From: Eubacterium sp. | GTDB lineage: Bacteria > Bacillota > Clostridia > Lachnospirales > Lachnospiraceae | NCBI GenBank assembly: GCA_003486385.1 | Contig: DNFT01000032.1 | Location: 1 to 64,000, forward strand | Direction of reading: 5' to 3' | Length of the DNA stretch: 64,000 bases | In this document: positions 25,695-34,243 of the stretch, in pieces | Numbering within the stretch: the first letter of the stretch is position 1 | Layout: each line of letters opens with the position of its first letter | The notes under the pieces: generated by a model | The model's input: the letters and a program-made list of their open reading frames with translations, nothing else | Told to the model about the DNA's origin: nothing | Database searches by the model: none | Made by a program: the position numbers and the translations under genes

Positions 25695-28088
25695 TTATTT
25701 TACATCAAGCTCTATGCTATATGTCTTTCCAAGTGACTTGATTGTGAGCTTGCCGCTGCCGCTCTGCCCCATTGTCTTAACGTATGTTCCTGCTGCGCCA
25801 CCTATAAATGGCACTACACAAGGTCCGATAATCTCAACAGGTCCCTCAACAGAAAGCTCAACAGGCGCATTGCAATAGTACAGACGGTTTCCGTTCTCGT
25901 CAACCGCTTCCATACGGATTGAAGCCACATCGTAGGTTGAAGCCTCGACAAGCTTTGTCTTATCGATTTTCACAATAAAATCCGCCGAGGTCATCGGCTG
26001 CTTCTTAACAACCGCAACGACTTCTCCGTTTTTGACCGCCTCAAAGCGATAGGTGGTTGCTAAATCTCCCCAGTTGCCTACATAGGTATTATACATGCGG
26101 CTGATATCCTTGAGCGTCAATCCTGAGGTCTTCATTATAAAATTCCTTTTAAGCCTGAGTGCTGCTGAAAGATTGCCGTCTGCGCCGCCTTCATCCACCA
26201 TTGCAAACATAAGCTGTTTAAGCGCTTCTGATGTCTCGTGCGGAAGACCTTCGTTAGTCTCGAGAAGGTTGCCGACACGGTCATTGATAAGAATAGGTGG
26301 ATTTACCATATTAGTGAACGGTGAATCTGCATGGGTATATTCGCGAATCATCTGCTCATTCTTATACAGGCGCACGCTGTCTGCATTAGTAAGGACATAG
26401 AAATCACCTACTGTACATGATGGATGGTCACCTATCTCGACAGATGACGTGACGTAGAGTACATCATTTTTATTACCCTGACTGGCATATACATAGGCGG
26501 CTGCCTTCGGATTGCGGAACATATCCATAACTCCGTGATAACATATTCTGTCACCGCTTCCAAAATCCCTGTGAGTGTTATAATCATTCATGCACCATCC
26601 GAAGCATCCTGCTATATCATCCTGCCCAAGCATATCATTTATTACTCTCGCATGTCTTACAGCGTGTGAAAGTCTATGCTCTTCATCGTCAAATGATTTC
26701 GTAGGGTACATATGTCCGCCATACTCTGAAATCAGGTAAGGCTTTTCAACATCTGAGGTCGCCTCAGACTTTGGTATAACACCCGGATTATTTCCGACAT
26801 GTGAAAAATCATTGTAGGTATATACATCCTCGAGCAGATGGCTCTTCTTAAAGCAGCGCACTCCGCCGGTTGCCCTTGAACGGTCAAGTGAATGAGCGAT
26901 TTTATTCGTTCTCTCGTAAAATACATCATCGTCACCTGATTCATTTATGCGGACGCCCCATATAATTATTGAAGGGTGATTACGGTACTGCTTTACCATC
27001 TCAGACACACTTTCACATGCGATGCGCTTCCAGTTCTCATCACCGACATACTGCCATCCCGGAAGCTCGGTAAAGACAAGCAGGCCAAGCTCGTCACATT
27101 TATTTATAAAATGCTGTGACTGCGTATAGTGTGATGTCCTGACCGCATTCACACATAACTCATTTTTGAGGATGACCGCATCGTTTTCCTGAACAGACTT
27201 CGGCATGGCATATCCGACATACGGGTAGCTCTGGTGTCTGTTAAGCCCGATAAGTCTTAACTTCTTTCCGTTAAGATAGAAGCCATCCTTTTTAAATACT
27301 GCTGTTCTGAAACCGAATTGTACAGTCTTTTCATCAAGAACTTCGTCCTTTCTTAAAAGCTTGATTGTAAGGCTGTAAAGTACAGGATTATCAACACTCC
27401 AAAGGCTGATATTATCCACTCTTCTGTTAAGGTGCATGACATTCTTCTTTACAGGTGCCCTGAGAGAGAAGAGTTCATTTCCATCCTTGTCATTCAAGTA
27501 TGCTTCCGCCGCATAGTCATCCGAGGCTTCAATATTATTCTTAAAATTGAATGTAATCTCCGATTTCAATATTGCAGGTTCTATCTCTGTAATGACATAT
27601 ACATCCTCCACATAGTCCTCAGACCTGATGTCAAGATATACCTCTCTGTAAATTCCGCCATATGTCATATAATCAATAACCTTGCCAAACGGAGGAATAT
27701 TAAGATTCTCCCTGCTGTCACATACGACCGCAAGGACATTATCGCGGTCCTTTACAAGGTAAGGTGTGATATCTACCGTAAATGCGGTGTATCCACCACA
27801 GTGGGTTTCGCAGAGAATGCCATTTATGTACACATCTGCCTTATGTCCAACAGCTTCAAACGTAAGTAATGCCTTCCTGCCCGTCATATCTTCATCAATG
27901 CTGAACCTCTTGCGGTAGATAGCTATTTTCTGGTAAATTCCCTCGTCAAAATAATTATAAGGAGTCTCGATTACCGTATGAGGAAGACGCACTTCCTCGA
28001 ATTCGGCATCATTAAACCCCGGCTGTTCCATCTCTTCTTTATAGTCCTGACAAAACTTCCAACCATTATTAAAATTGATACGTGACAT
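25695..28088 (-). CDS. glycoside hydrolase family 2 (beta-galactosidase/beta-glucuronidase type)
   Basis: 797 residues, no signal peptide, so an intracellular exo-glycosidase. Domain order is a sugar-binding jelly roll (to about residue 180), Ig-like domain, TIM barrel and C-terminal beta domains. Acid/base glutamate lies in IIIWGVRINES and the nucleophile glutamate in LISEYGG; LIGLNRHQSYPYVG and WCMNDYNTHRDFG are further family landmarks. Whether it cleaves galactosides from pectin side chains, glucuronides or another sugar is not readable. GGGAGG precedes ATG 28088. Located between nucleoside salvage and kduI/kduD, which favours a plant-glycan role. Confidence 0.85.
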   Translation of the reverse strand: MSRINFNNGWKFCQDYKEEMEQPGFNDAEFEEVRLPHTVIETPYNYFDEGIYQKIAIYRKRFSIDEDMTGRKALLTFEAVGHKADVYINGILCETHCGGYTAFTVDITPYLVKDRDNVLAVVCDSRENLNIPPFGKVIDYMTYGGIYREVYLDIRSEDYVEDVYVITEIEPAILKSEITFNFKNNIEASDDYAAEAYLNDKDGNELFSLRAPVKKNVMHLNRRVDNISLWSVDNPVLYSLTIKLLRKDEVLDEKTVQFGFRTAVFKKDGFYLNGKKLRLIGLNRHQSYPYVGYAMPKSVQENDAVILKNELCVNAVRTSHYTQSQHFINKCDELGLLVFTELPGWQYVGDENWKRIACESVSEMVKQYRNHPSIIIWGVRINESGDDDVFYERTNKIAHSLDRSRATGGVRCFKKSHLLEDVYTYNDFSHVGNNPGVIPKSEATSDVEKPYLISEYGGHMYPTKSFDDEEHRLSHAVRHARVINDMLGQDDIAGCFGWCMNDYNTHRDFGSGDRICYHGVMDMFRNPKAAAYVYASQGNKNDVLYVTSSVEIGDHPSCTVGDFYVLTNADSVRLYKNEQMIREYTHADSPFTNMVNPPILINDRVGNLLETNEGLPHETSEALKQLMFAMVDEGGADGNLSAALRLKRNFIMKTSGLTLKDISRMYNTYVGNWGDLATTYRFEAVKNGEVVAVVKKQPMTSADFIVKIDKTKLVEASTYDVASIRMEAVDENGNRLYYCNAPVELSVEGPVEIIGPCVVPFIGGAAGTYVKTMGQSGSGKLTIKSLGKTYSIELDVK

Positions 28089-28120
28089 ACATACCTCCCG
28101 ATTTTTTCCGAATAGTACTG

Positions 28121-29425
28121 CTATTTTATGATTGTCTTTATAAGCTTCGGTCTTTCTACAGGTTCAGCCGAATAGCTGTAAGACTGTTCAAGCTCCGATA
28201 TTGCAGCCGACAGCTTATCATCGTCATTGGCATAGAGCGTTGCAACAGGCTCACCTTTTTTAACTGCATCTCCTACCTTCCTGCGGATAAGTATTCCGAC
28301 CGATAAATCGATACTGCTTTCCTTTGTTTCCCTGCCGCCGCCAAGCTTCATGGCACTTATTCCGACCCTGTCTGACTCAATATGTGATACATAGCCGTCC
28401 ATAGGTGCATATATTTCTTTTACTATTGAAGCCTTAGGTAACAGAGCTGTATTATATACAGGCGCACTGTCCCCGCCCTGAGCTTCCACAAACTCTGCAA
28501 ATTTCCTGAGTGCGGAGCCGTCATTCAGCTTCTCAAGCAGGAGCTTTCTCGCCTCATCAATATCTGCTGCCCTGCCCGTTCCAACTGCCATGAGCGAACC
28601 TATTGTAAGACACAGCTCCAGCAAATCCTGCGGACCGTGGCCATTGAGGGTATCTATGGCCTCCTTGACCTCAATTGCGTTTCCGACTGCATAGCCCAGA
28701 GGTTCATCCATATCAGAAATTACAGCTAAGGTCTTTCTTCCAACATTATTGCCAATCTTGACCATCTCCTTAGCAAGCCTGACGGAATCCTCCTCCGTCT
28801 TCATAAAAGCGCCGCTTCCGGTCTTGACATCAAGAACAATAACATCTGCGCCTGCAGCAAGCTTCTTGCTCATGATACTGCTTGCGATAAGAGGGATACT
28901 GTCAACTGTTCCTGTCACATCGCGGAGAGCATACAGCTTCTTGTCGGCAGGAACCATGTTCTTGGTCTGCCCGGCTATCGCAATGCCGATTCTGTTCACA
29001 TTGTCGATAAACTGTTCCTCGGAGATTCCGGTTGTGAAGCCCGGAAAGCTCTCAAGCTTATCGATTGTTCCTCCTGTGTGTCCGAGACCACGTCCGGACA
29101 TCTTGGCAACCGGTATTCCAATGGAAGCCGCAAGCGGTGTGAGAACTAATGATGTCTTATCGCCTACGCCGCCTGTGCTGTGCTTATCTGCCTTAAGTCC
29201 CTTGATTGCGGATAGGTCAAGCATATCACCGCTGCGGGCCATCTCCATTGTAAGGGCTGCAGTCTCTCTTTCGGTCATTCCCATAAAATATATAGCCATC
29301 AACAGAGCAGAAGCCTGATAATCCGGTATGCTTCCATCTGTATAGCCCTTTATGAAAAATGCTATCTCCTCATCTGTGAGAGCTTCCCCATTTCTCTTTT
29401 TGATTATAATATCGTACATTCTCAT
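28121..29425 (-). CDS. pdp: pyrimidine-nucleoside phosphorylase
   Basis: 434 residues. It phosphorolyses uridine, thymidine and deoxyuridine to base plus (deoxy)ribose 1-phosphate. The glycosyltransferase family 4 helical domain, the phosphate-binding KHSTGGVGDKTSL (about residues 80-92) and SGRGLGHTGGTIDKLES are all present, with the C-terminal alpha/beta domain (PLITL-type hammerhead) starting near residue 345. Firmicutes enzymes of this type usually accept several pyrimidine nucleosides; a strict thymidine phosphorylase is the alternative. It follows deoB by 32 bases, and DeoB converts its sugar phosphate product, so they form one salvage operon. Confidence 0.92.
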   Translation of the reverse strand: MRMYDIIIKKRNGEALTDEEIAFFIKGYTDGSIPDYQASALLMAIYFMGMTERETAALTMEMARSGDMLDLSAIKGLKADKHSTGGVGDKTSLVLTPLAASIGIPVAKMSGRGLGHTGGTIDKLESFPGFTTGISEEQFIDNVNRIGIAIAGQTKNMVPADKKLYALRDVTGTVDSIPLIASSIMSKKLAAGADVIVLDVKTGSGAFMKTEEDSVRLAKEMVKIGNNVGRKTLAVISDMDEPLGYAVGNAIEVKEAIDTLNGHGPQDLLELCLTIGSLMAVGTGRAADIDEARKLLLEKLNDGSALRKFAEFVEAQGGDSAPVYNTALLPKASIVKEIYAPMDGYVSHIESDRVGISAMKLGGGRETKESSIDLSVGILIRRKVGDAVKKGEPVATLYANDDDKLSAAISELEQSYSYSAEPVERPKLIKTIIK

Positions 29426-29457
29426 GTCGTTTTCCTCATTGTCAAAAATATTTCCGG

Positions 29458-30624
29458 TTACATTATTTCCTTAAGGAAGCTTTCGCCTATCACGATAGGC
29501 TCTGCACCAAGGTACTCAGCAATCGTCTGTCCGATATCAGCAAAGGATTTTCTGATATGGAGGCTTGCAGGCCTGACATTCTTTCCATATACAAGAACCG
29601 GAATATACTCCCTTGTATGGTCCGTTCCCGGAGTTGTAGGGTCGCAGCCGTGGTCAGAATTGATTATAAGTATGTCATCCTCCTTCATCGCCGCAATGAT
29701 TTCAGGAAGTCTTGCATCGAAATCCTCAAGCCCCTTGCCGTATCCCGCAGGATCATTTCTATGTCCCCACTTAGAGTCAAATTCTACAAGATTGGTAAAA
29801 ATAAGTCCCTTGTTATCTTCCCTCATATAGCTCACAGTTCTGTCAACACCATCCATATTATCCTTGGTGTGGACTGCCTCGGTTATTCCGACACCTGCGA
29901 AAATATCCTCAATCTTGCCTACACCTATGACATCCTGCCCGGCATCCTTAACGTGCACAAGCAGATTATTCTGAGGAGGAAGAATGGCATAATCTCTTCT
30001 GTCCGGTGTCCTCTCATAATTGCCCTTTGTGCCTTTAAACGGTCTTGCGATAACTCTTGAAACATTGTGCTCACCATGAAGCAGCTCTCTCGCAATGCGG
30101 CATAGTTCATAGAGTCTCTCAAGAGGTATGACATCAATGTTGGCTGCAATCTGGAAAACGCTGTCGGCCGATGTATATACTATAGGCTTTCCGGTAGCGG
30201 CATGCTCTTCACCCAGCCTCTCGATAATCTCTGTCCCGGAAGCAGTACAATTTCCAAGCACACCCGGTACACCTGTGCGCTTCACAAATTCATCTATGAC
30301 CTCAGCCGGAAACCCCTTCGGATATGTCGGAAAAGCAACCTTCGTCTCAATACCAACCATCTCCCAATGTCCGACTGTCGTGTCCTTACCGTCTGAAAGC
30401 TCCGCACACTTGCCGTATGCAGCCGTAGGTACCTGCGTTGTGTCAAGTGCCTTCATACCCTCAATGTTTCCAAGTCCCATTTTAATCAGATTAGGGATTT
30501 TAAGTCCATTATTATACTCCCATACATGTGCGAGTGTATGGGTGCCAACATCACCGAATCTGGCCGCATCCGGCTGTTCACCCATTCCAACGCTGTCCAG
30601 AATAATCCATATTACTCTCTTCAT
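29458..30624 (-). CDS. deoB: phosphopentomutase
   Basis: 388 residues. It interconverts (deoxy)ribose 1- and 5-phosphates, feeding nucleoside sugars into the pentose pathway. Alkaline-phosphatase-like fold: LDSVGMGEQPDA (metal D10), KDTTVGHWEM with the phosphorylated threonine, and the metal sites NSDHGCDPTTPGTDHTREYIP. AAAGGAA precedes ATG 30624. In Bacillus the equivalent gene (drm) lies next to xerD and upstream of pupG-dacF; here xerD is separated only by the divergent DAHP synthase gene. Confidence 0.95.
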   Translation of the reverse strand: MKRVIWIILDSVGMGEQPDAARFGDVGTHTLAHVWEYNNGLKIPNLIKMGLGNIEGMKALDTTQVPTAAYGKCAELSDGKDTTVGHWEMVGIETKVAFPTYPKGFPAEVIDEFVKRTGVPGVLGNCTASGTEIIERLGEEHAATGKPIVYTSADSVFQIAANIDVIPLERLYELCRIARELLHGEHNVSRVIARPFKGTKGNYERTPDRRDYAILPPQNNLLVHVKDAGQDVIGVGKIEDIFAGVGITEAVHTKDNMDGVDRTVSYMREDNKGLIFTNLVEFDSKWGHRNDPAGYGKGLEDFDARLPEIIAAMKEDDILIINSDHGCDPTTPGTDHTREYIPVLVYGKNVRPASLHIRKSFADIGQTIAEYLGAEPIVIGESFLKEIM

Positions 30625-30823
30625 CTATTATCATTCCTTTCATATCAGATACTTATTCGATACACTGCGATTGATATTCCAGCGTTTTATCCTTATGCAG
30701 CATATAAATAGCTATAAGGCGAAATACCCCATTTATATATATTATAACTTACTTTTTGCTTTTATTCAATTAAAATACGATTAAAAGCATAAAATTCATC
30801 AAGAAACAAATATAATCCGACAT

Positions 30824-30852
30824 TTGCATTTTACACGTTAACATGTTATCAT
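30824..30852 (+). promoter_or_regulatory. candidate promoter in the deoB-aroF divergent region
   Basis: The 325-base region 30625-30949 separates the deoB and DAHP synthase starts. It is A/T-rich. TTGCAT (30824-30829) and TATCAT (30847-30852) are 17 bases apart and face the DAHP synthase gene. I found no T-box, terminator or clear riboswitch in this stretch. Confidence 0.4.
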
Positions 30853-30949
30853 AATTCATAAAATATATAATCAGGTAGGTTATATTCACCAAAGGCTTCT
30901 ACGAATGTCACTTTTGATAATATCATCCGCTTGAAGAAACGAGGATAAA

Positions 30950-31978
30950 ATGGGATTTGAATATGTAAAAGAGCTTCCTTCACCACAGGTTGTAAAAGAG
31001 CTTATTCCGGTGAATGAAGAGCTCGCCAATATAAAGCGCGAACGCGATAAGGAGATTGCCGATATCATCACAGGCGATTCATCTAAATTTCTGGCAATAG
31101 TCGGTCCCTGCTCTGCAGACCATGAGGATCCTGTGTGCGATTACGCATGCCGCCTTGCCAAGGTTCAGGAAAAAATAAAGGATAAGGTTCTTATCGTTCC
31201 GAGAGTATATACCAACAAGCCGCGAACCACGGGAGAGGGCTACAAGGGAATGTTACATCAGCCGGATCCTGAAAAGAAGCCTGATATGCTTGCAGGCATA
31301 ATGGCTATCAGAAAAATGCATATCCGTGTCATGAACGAGACTCACCTCACACCTGCGGATGAGATGCTCTACCCGGAAAACTATGATTTTTTATCGGATA
31401 TTTTGTCATACGTTGCTGTGGGAGCACGTTCGGTCGAGGATCAGCAGCACAGACTTACCGTAAGCGGAATGGACATTCCTGCCGGAATGAAGAATCCTAC
31501 AAGCGGTGACTATACAGTCATGCTCAATTCTGTCGTGGCTGCACAACACGCACATTCCTTCATATATAGAGGCTGGGAGGTAAAGACGGACGGAAACCCC
31601 CTCACCCACACCATTCTGCGTGGCGCAACAAACAAGCACGGCCAGAACATTCCTAACTATCACTACGAGGATCTTGTAAGGCTTTATGAAATGTACAGCC
31701 AGAAGAATCTCAAGAATATGGCGACAATCGTGGATTCAAACCACAGCAACTCAAATAAGCAGTATGCTGAGCAGGTGCGTATTGTAAAGGAAGTATTGGA
31801 AAGCAGAAAACACTCCGCCGATGTCAGCAGCCTTGTAAAGGGCGTTATGATAGAGAGCTATATTGAACCTGGCAACCAGAAGATTGATGAACATATCTAT
31901 GGCAAGTCAATCACCGACCCTTGCCTTGGATGGGAGGATACCGAAAAGCTTCTCTACTACATTGCAGAAAATTGCTGA
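30950..31978 (+). CDS. aroF: 3-deoxy-7-phosphoheptulonate (DAHP) synthase, class I
   Basis: 342 residues. It condenses phosphoenolpyruvate and erythrose 4-phosphate, the first step of aromatic amino acid synthesis. AroF/G/H-type: VGPCSADHEDP near residue 50, PRTTGEGYKG, SVEDQQHR, and DSNHSNSNK with the metal-binding histidine. The N-terminal extension found in feedback-sensitive forms is short, so sensitivity cannot be predicted. The symbol aroF is generic. Ribosome site CGAGGA lies before ATG 30950. It is the only plus-strand gene in this stretch and converges on xerD at a repeated terminator. Confidence 0.93.
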   Translation: MGFEYVKELPSPQVVKELIPVNEELANIKRERDKEIADIITGDSSKFLAIVGPCSADHEDPVCDYACRLAKVQEKIKDKVLIVPRVYTNKPRTTGEGYKGMLHQPDPEKKPDMLAGIMAIRKMHIRVMNETHLTPADEMLYPENYDFLSDILSYVAVGARSVEDQQHRLTVSGMDIPAGMKNPTSGDYTVMLNSVVAAQHAHSFIYRGWEVKTDGNPLTHTILRGATNKHGQNIPNYHYEDLVRLYEMYSQKNLKNMATIVDSNHSNSNKQYAEQVRIVKEVLESRKHSADVSSLVKGVMIESYIEPGNQKIDEHIYGKSITDPCLGWEDTEKLLYYIAENC

Positions 31979-31980
31979 TT

Positions 31981-32090
31981 AGATAAAAACCCACCTTCTT
32001 GAGTAGAACAAAAAGCTCACCCTCTCGGATAGAGCAAAAAGCTCACCCTCTCGGATAGAGCAAAAAGCTCACCCTCTCGGGTGAGCTTTT
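31981..32090. repeat. tandem 26-bp repeats built from a terminator arm
   Basis: Units AGARCAAAAAGCTCACCCTCTCGGAT repeat at 32005-32030 and 32031-32056, with a third at 32057-32080 that leads into the intact terminator and a diverged 24-base unit at 31981-32004. Each unit holds one arm plus loop of the terminator, so the terminator's left half has been tandemly duplicated between the convergent aroF and xerD genes. Confidence 0.85.
32063..32090. terminator. bidirectional terminator overlapping the xerD 3' end
   Basis: AAAAGCTCACCC (32063-32074) and GGGTGAGCTTTT (32079-32090) form a perfect 12-bp stem with loop TCTC. On the minus strand it encodes the last XerD residues (KAHPRG) and its stop; T runs are present on both sides. 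Confidence 0.88.
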
Positions 32091-32956
32091 GTGTATACAT
32101 CCCGCAATCTTGAATTGGAAAAGGTTGAATATACCTGCGTTGCAGAAACATCAAGATGTCCAAGCAGCTCTGATACTGCATATATGTCTGCACCATTACT
32201 TATCATATGTGCGGCGAAGGAATGTCTGAGTGTATACGGAGTAATATCCTCCTCTATCCCCGCTTTTCCGGCATAAGCCTTAATAATCTTCCAGAAGCCC
32301 TGACGACTCATAGCCCCACCCCTGATATTAGTAAAAAGATATTCGCTGTCATCCGCGCCGACTAAGGCTCCGCGTCCATCCTTAAGATATCGTATCAACG
32401 CCTGCTTAGCCTCATTTCCAAATGGAATAATCCGGTCATGCATGACCGTCCTGCAGTTGACGTATCCTATCTGCAAATTGATATCATCCATCTTAATGGC
32501 GACAAGTTCCGACACCTTTATCCCGGTGGCATAAAGAAGCTCTAACATCGCACGGTCCCGCAGTTGCTTCGGGGAATCGCCATCAGGTGCGGTTAATAGC
32601 TTTACAACATTATCAACCGATATTACTTCAGGTATTTTCTTTTCATGTCTTGGCGGCTTTATATTTAATGCCGGTTCATCAGATATTTTACCATTTCTGT
32701 GACAATATTCAAAAAAGGCTTTTATTGAAACCACATGCCTTGCAACCGTGGATGGCGCACACCCTTGGCTCTGCAGATACAAGATATAAGAATTGATATC
32801 CGTCTCTGTAACCTGCGCCCATTCTTCAAGTTTTATTTCAGCCTTTAAGTAATTCATAAGCTTATATAAATCGCTCTTGTATGAAGCAATTGTATTGTCG
32901 GATTTACCTCTGTTTCTTCCGATATATTCTATGTATTCGTCAATTTCCTGTTCCAT
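32069..32956 (-). CDS. xerD: site-specific tyrosine recombinase XerD
   Basis: 295 residues, normal XerC/D length. It resolves chromosome dimers at dif. N-terminal SAM-like core-binding domain (SDNTIASYKSDLYKLMNYL), then the catalytic domain with the first Arg in LLYATGIKVSEL (family R is replaced by K here, see below), then HSFAAHMI (H-x-x-R context LRHSF), LLGHLDVSATQVYS with the nucleophilic tyrosine. The usual ATGLRVSEL reads ATGIKVSEL, so the first catalytic arginine position appears to be lysine. AAGGA precedes ATG 32956. The context xerD-spoIIM-nudF is as in Bacillus, supporting XerD over a phage integrase. Confidence 0.88.
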   Translation of the reverse strand: MEQEIDEYIEYIGRNRGKSDNTIASYKSDLYKLMNYLKAEIKLEEWAQVTETDINSYILYLQSQGCAPSTVARHVVSIKAFFEYCHRNGKISDEPALNIKPPRHEKKIPEVISVDNVVKLLTAPDGDSPKQLRDRAMLELLYATGIKVSELVAIKMDDINLQIGYVNCRTVMHDRIIPFGNEAKQALIRYLKDGRGALVGADDSEYLFTNIRGGAMSRQGFWKIIKAYAGKAGIEEDITPYTLRHSFAAHMISNGADIYAVSELLGHLDVSATQVYSTFSNSRLRDVYTKAHPRG

Positions 32957-33025
32957 GATATTCCTTCGTTCTTTCAAGTTGTAAATGATATTATAAATAA
33001 ACAATAACATAAAATCAATATGTTT

Positions 33026-33595
33026 TTACGCCATCTGTTCAAGTACCCATGGCATTACACTTACATTTATATATGACTCAGCCATTATTCCTGCCACAAT
33101 CATCATAGCGGCGAATAAAAAAACGAGGAGAAATGTAACATCAATTCCTTTTGAGGTAACAGTCCTTCTAAGAATTTTGTATAACATCATTATAATTCCG
33201 GCTGTATAAAATATGAAATGCGGAAACAAAAGAAAAAAACATATCCTGATGCCATTTATTCCATGCTCCATCAGAATTATTGAACTAATCATTCCCCATG
33301 CTGCACCAATATATGCCGGAATAATATACAGAAGCTTCTTGGCGAATGGAGTCATCATTACAAGAAACAATCCTATCATTATCAAACCGCGGATGCGCAG
33401 CAGATAGCGGAACATTGTAGAATATTTTACAGTTTTCGACATAAAAGCGGTTATATAATCTGCACTCCATACATTCATAGCCTGAACCCACGAAAAAGGA
33501 ATAAGATTGGCAATTATTGACCCAACCATGATTCCAAAGAAAAAAAGAATAACAAGCTTGTCTGCTCCTGCCGGTTCAATTGATTTTCTCTGCAT
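33026..33595 (-). CDS. spoIIM: stage II sporulation protein M
   Basis: About 189 residues from ATG 33595; starts at TTG 33622 or ATG 33610 are possible, since ribosome site placement is ambiguous (AAAGG abuts 33610). Six hydrophobic segments of the SpoIIM/DUF95 type. In Bacillus SpoIIM forms the DMP peptidoglycan-remodelling complex with SpoIID and SpoIIP that drives engulfment. Motif MEHGINGIRICFFLLFPHFIFY corresponds to the family's conserved PHG/PHxxxE region. Its position between nudF and xerD matches the Bacillus locus, which supports the assignment. Confidence 0.82.
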   Translation of the reverse strand: MQRKSIEPAGADKLVILFFFGIMVGSIIANLIPFSWVQAMNVWSADYITAFMSKTVKYSTMFRYLLRIRGLIMIGLFLVMMTPFAKKLLYIIPAYIGAAWGMISSIILMEHGINGIRICFFLLFPHFIFYTAGIIMMLYKILRRTVTSKGIDVTFLLVFLFAAMMIVAGIMAESYINVSVMPWVLEQMA

Positions 33596-33665
33596 AAAAA
33601 AATCCCACATCCTTTCTGTCAACTATGGACAAAACAAGATATGAGACTTTTTCAAGCTTTATTAC

Positions 33666-34202
33666 TTATTTTGCATATTTCAGCTTATATGCCATTATAG
33701 CAGCCATTGTCTTTCCGTCCTGAAGCTTCCCCGCATAGATCATATCAATCAGTTCATCAACATCATACGCTTCAACCTCAACACATTCATCCTCATCGAG
33801 ATGCTGATGTGTCTTTTTAAGATTTCTGGCAACAAAGACGTCAATTTTTTCATTGCAGAATGCGACTGTTGTCTGTACAGATATGAGGAACTCAAGGTTG
33901 TCAGATCTGTACCCGGTCTCCTCCTCAAGTTCTCTTGACGCACATGTAATATAAGGTTCATCCGTTGTATCTCTTCCGCCTGCCGGCACCTCTATTGTCA
34001 TTCTGTCAAGTGCATTCCTATATTGCTTTACCATCAGGACACGCCCATCATCAAGAACCGGCACCACAGCCGCAGCACCCTTGTGTCCTATAAAATCCCA
34101 CTCTGCGATATGACCGTTCTGAACCTGAACTGTATCCCTATACATATTGATGACTGTACCCTTGTAGACAAGTTCACGATTAAGACGTTTAATAATTTCC
34201 AT
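33666..34202 (-). CDS. nudF: ADP-ribose pyrophosphatase, Nudix family
   Basis: 178 residues. It hydrolyses ADP-ribose to AMP and ribose 5-phosphate. The Nudix box is perfect: G-x5-E-x7-REUxEExGU, reading GRDTTDE then RELEEETGY. The preceding VKQYRNALDRMTIEVPAG is the ADP-ribose-type signature. AAAAGGAA precedes ATG 34202. It lies upstream of spoIIM as in Bacillus, and about 40 bases downstream of proC. Confidence 0.92.
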   Translation of the reverse strand: MEIIKRLNRELVYKGTVINMYRDTVQVQNGHIAEWDFIGHKGAAAVVPVLDDGRVLMVKQYRNALDRMTIEVPAGGRDTTDEPYITCASRELEEETGYRSDNLEFLISVQTTVAFCNEKIDVFVARNLKKTHQHLDEDECVEVEAYDVDELIDMIYAGKLQDGKTMAAIMAYKLKYAK

Positions 34203-34243
34203 AATAATTCCTTTTCACATGAATAGTATATTTTGTAAATATA

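Noticed and set aside
24876..28088. Sirtuin and GH2 as a defence pair
   Set aside because: The sirtuin is a short zinc-ribbon CobB without effector domains and the neighbour is a standard glycosidase.
28749..29318. 189-codon plus-strand open frame opposite the pyrimidine-nucleoside phosphorylase
   Set aside because: Low-complexity Ser/Ile/Pro translation typical of an antisense shadow; no ribosome site or family resemblance.
30625..30949. T-box or aromatic amino acid riboswitch before DAHP synthase
   Set aside because: No AGGGTGG-type T-box sequence, specifier loop or terminator was found.
31981..32090. CRISPR-like direct repeats
   Set aside because: Units are contiguous 26-mers without unique spacers and derive from a terminator arm.
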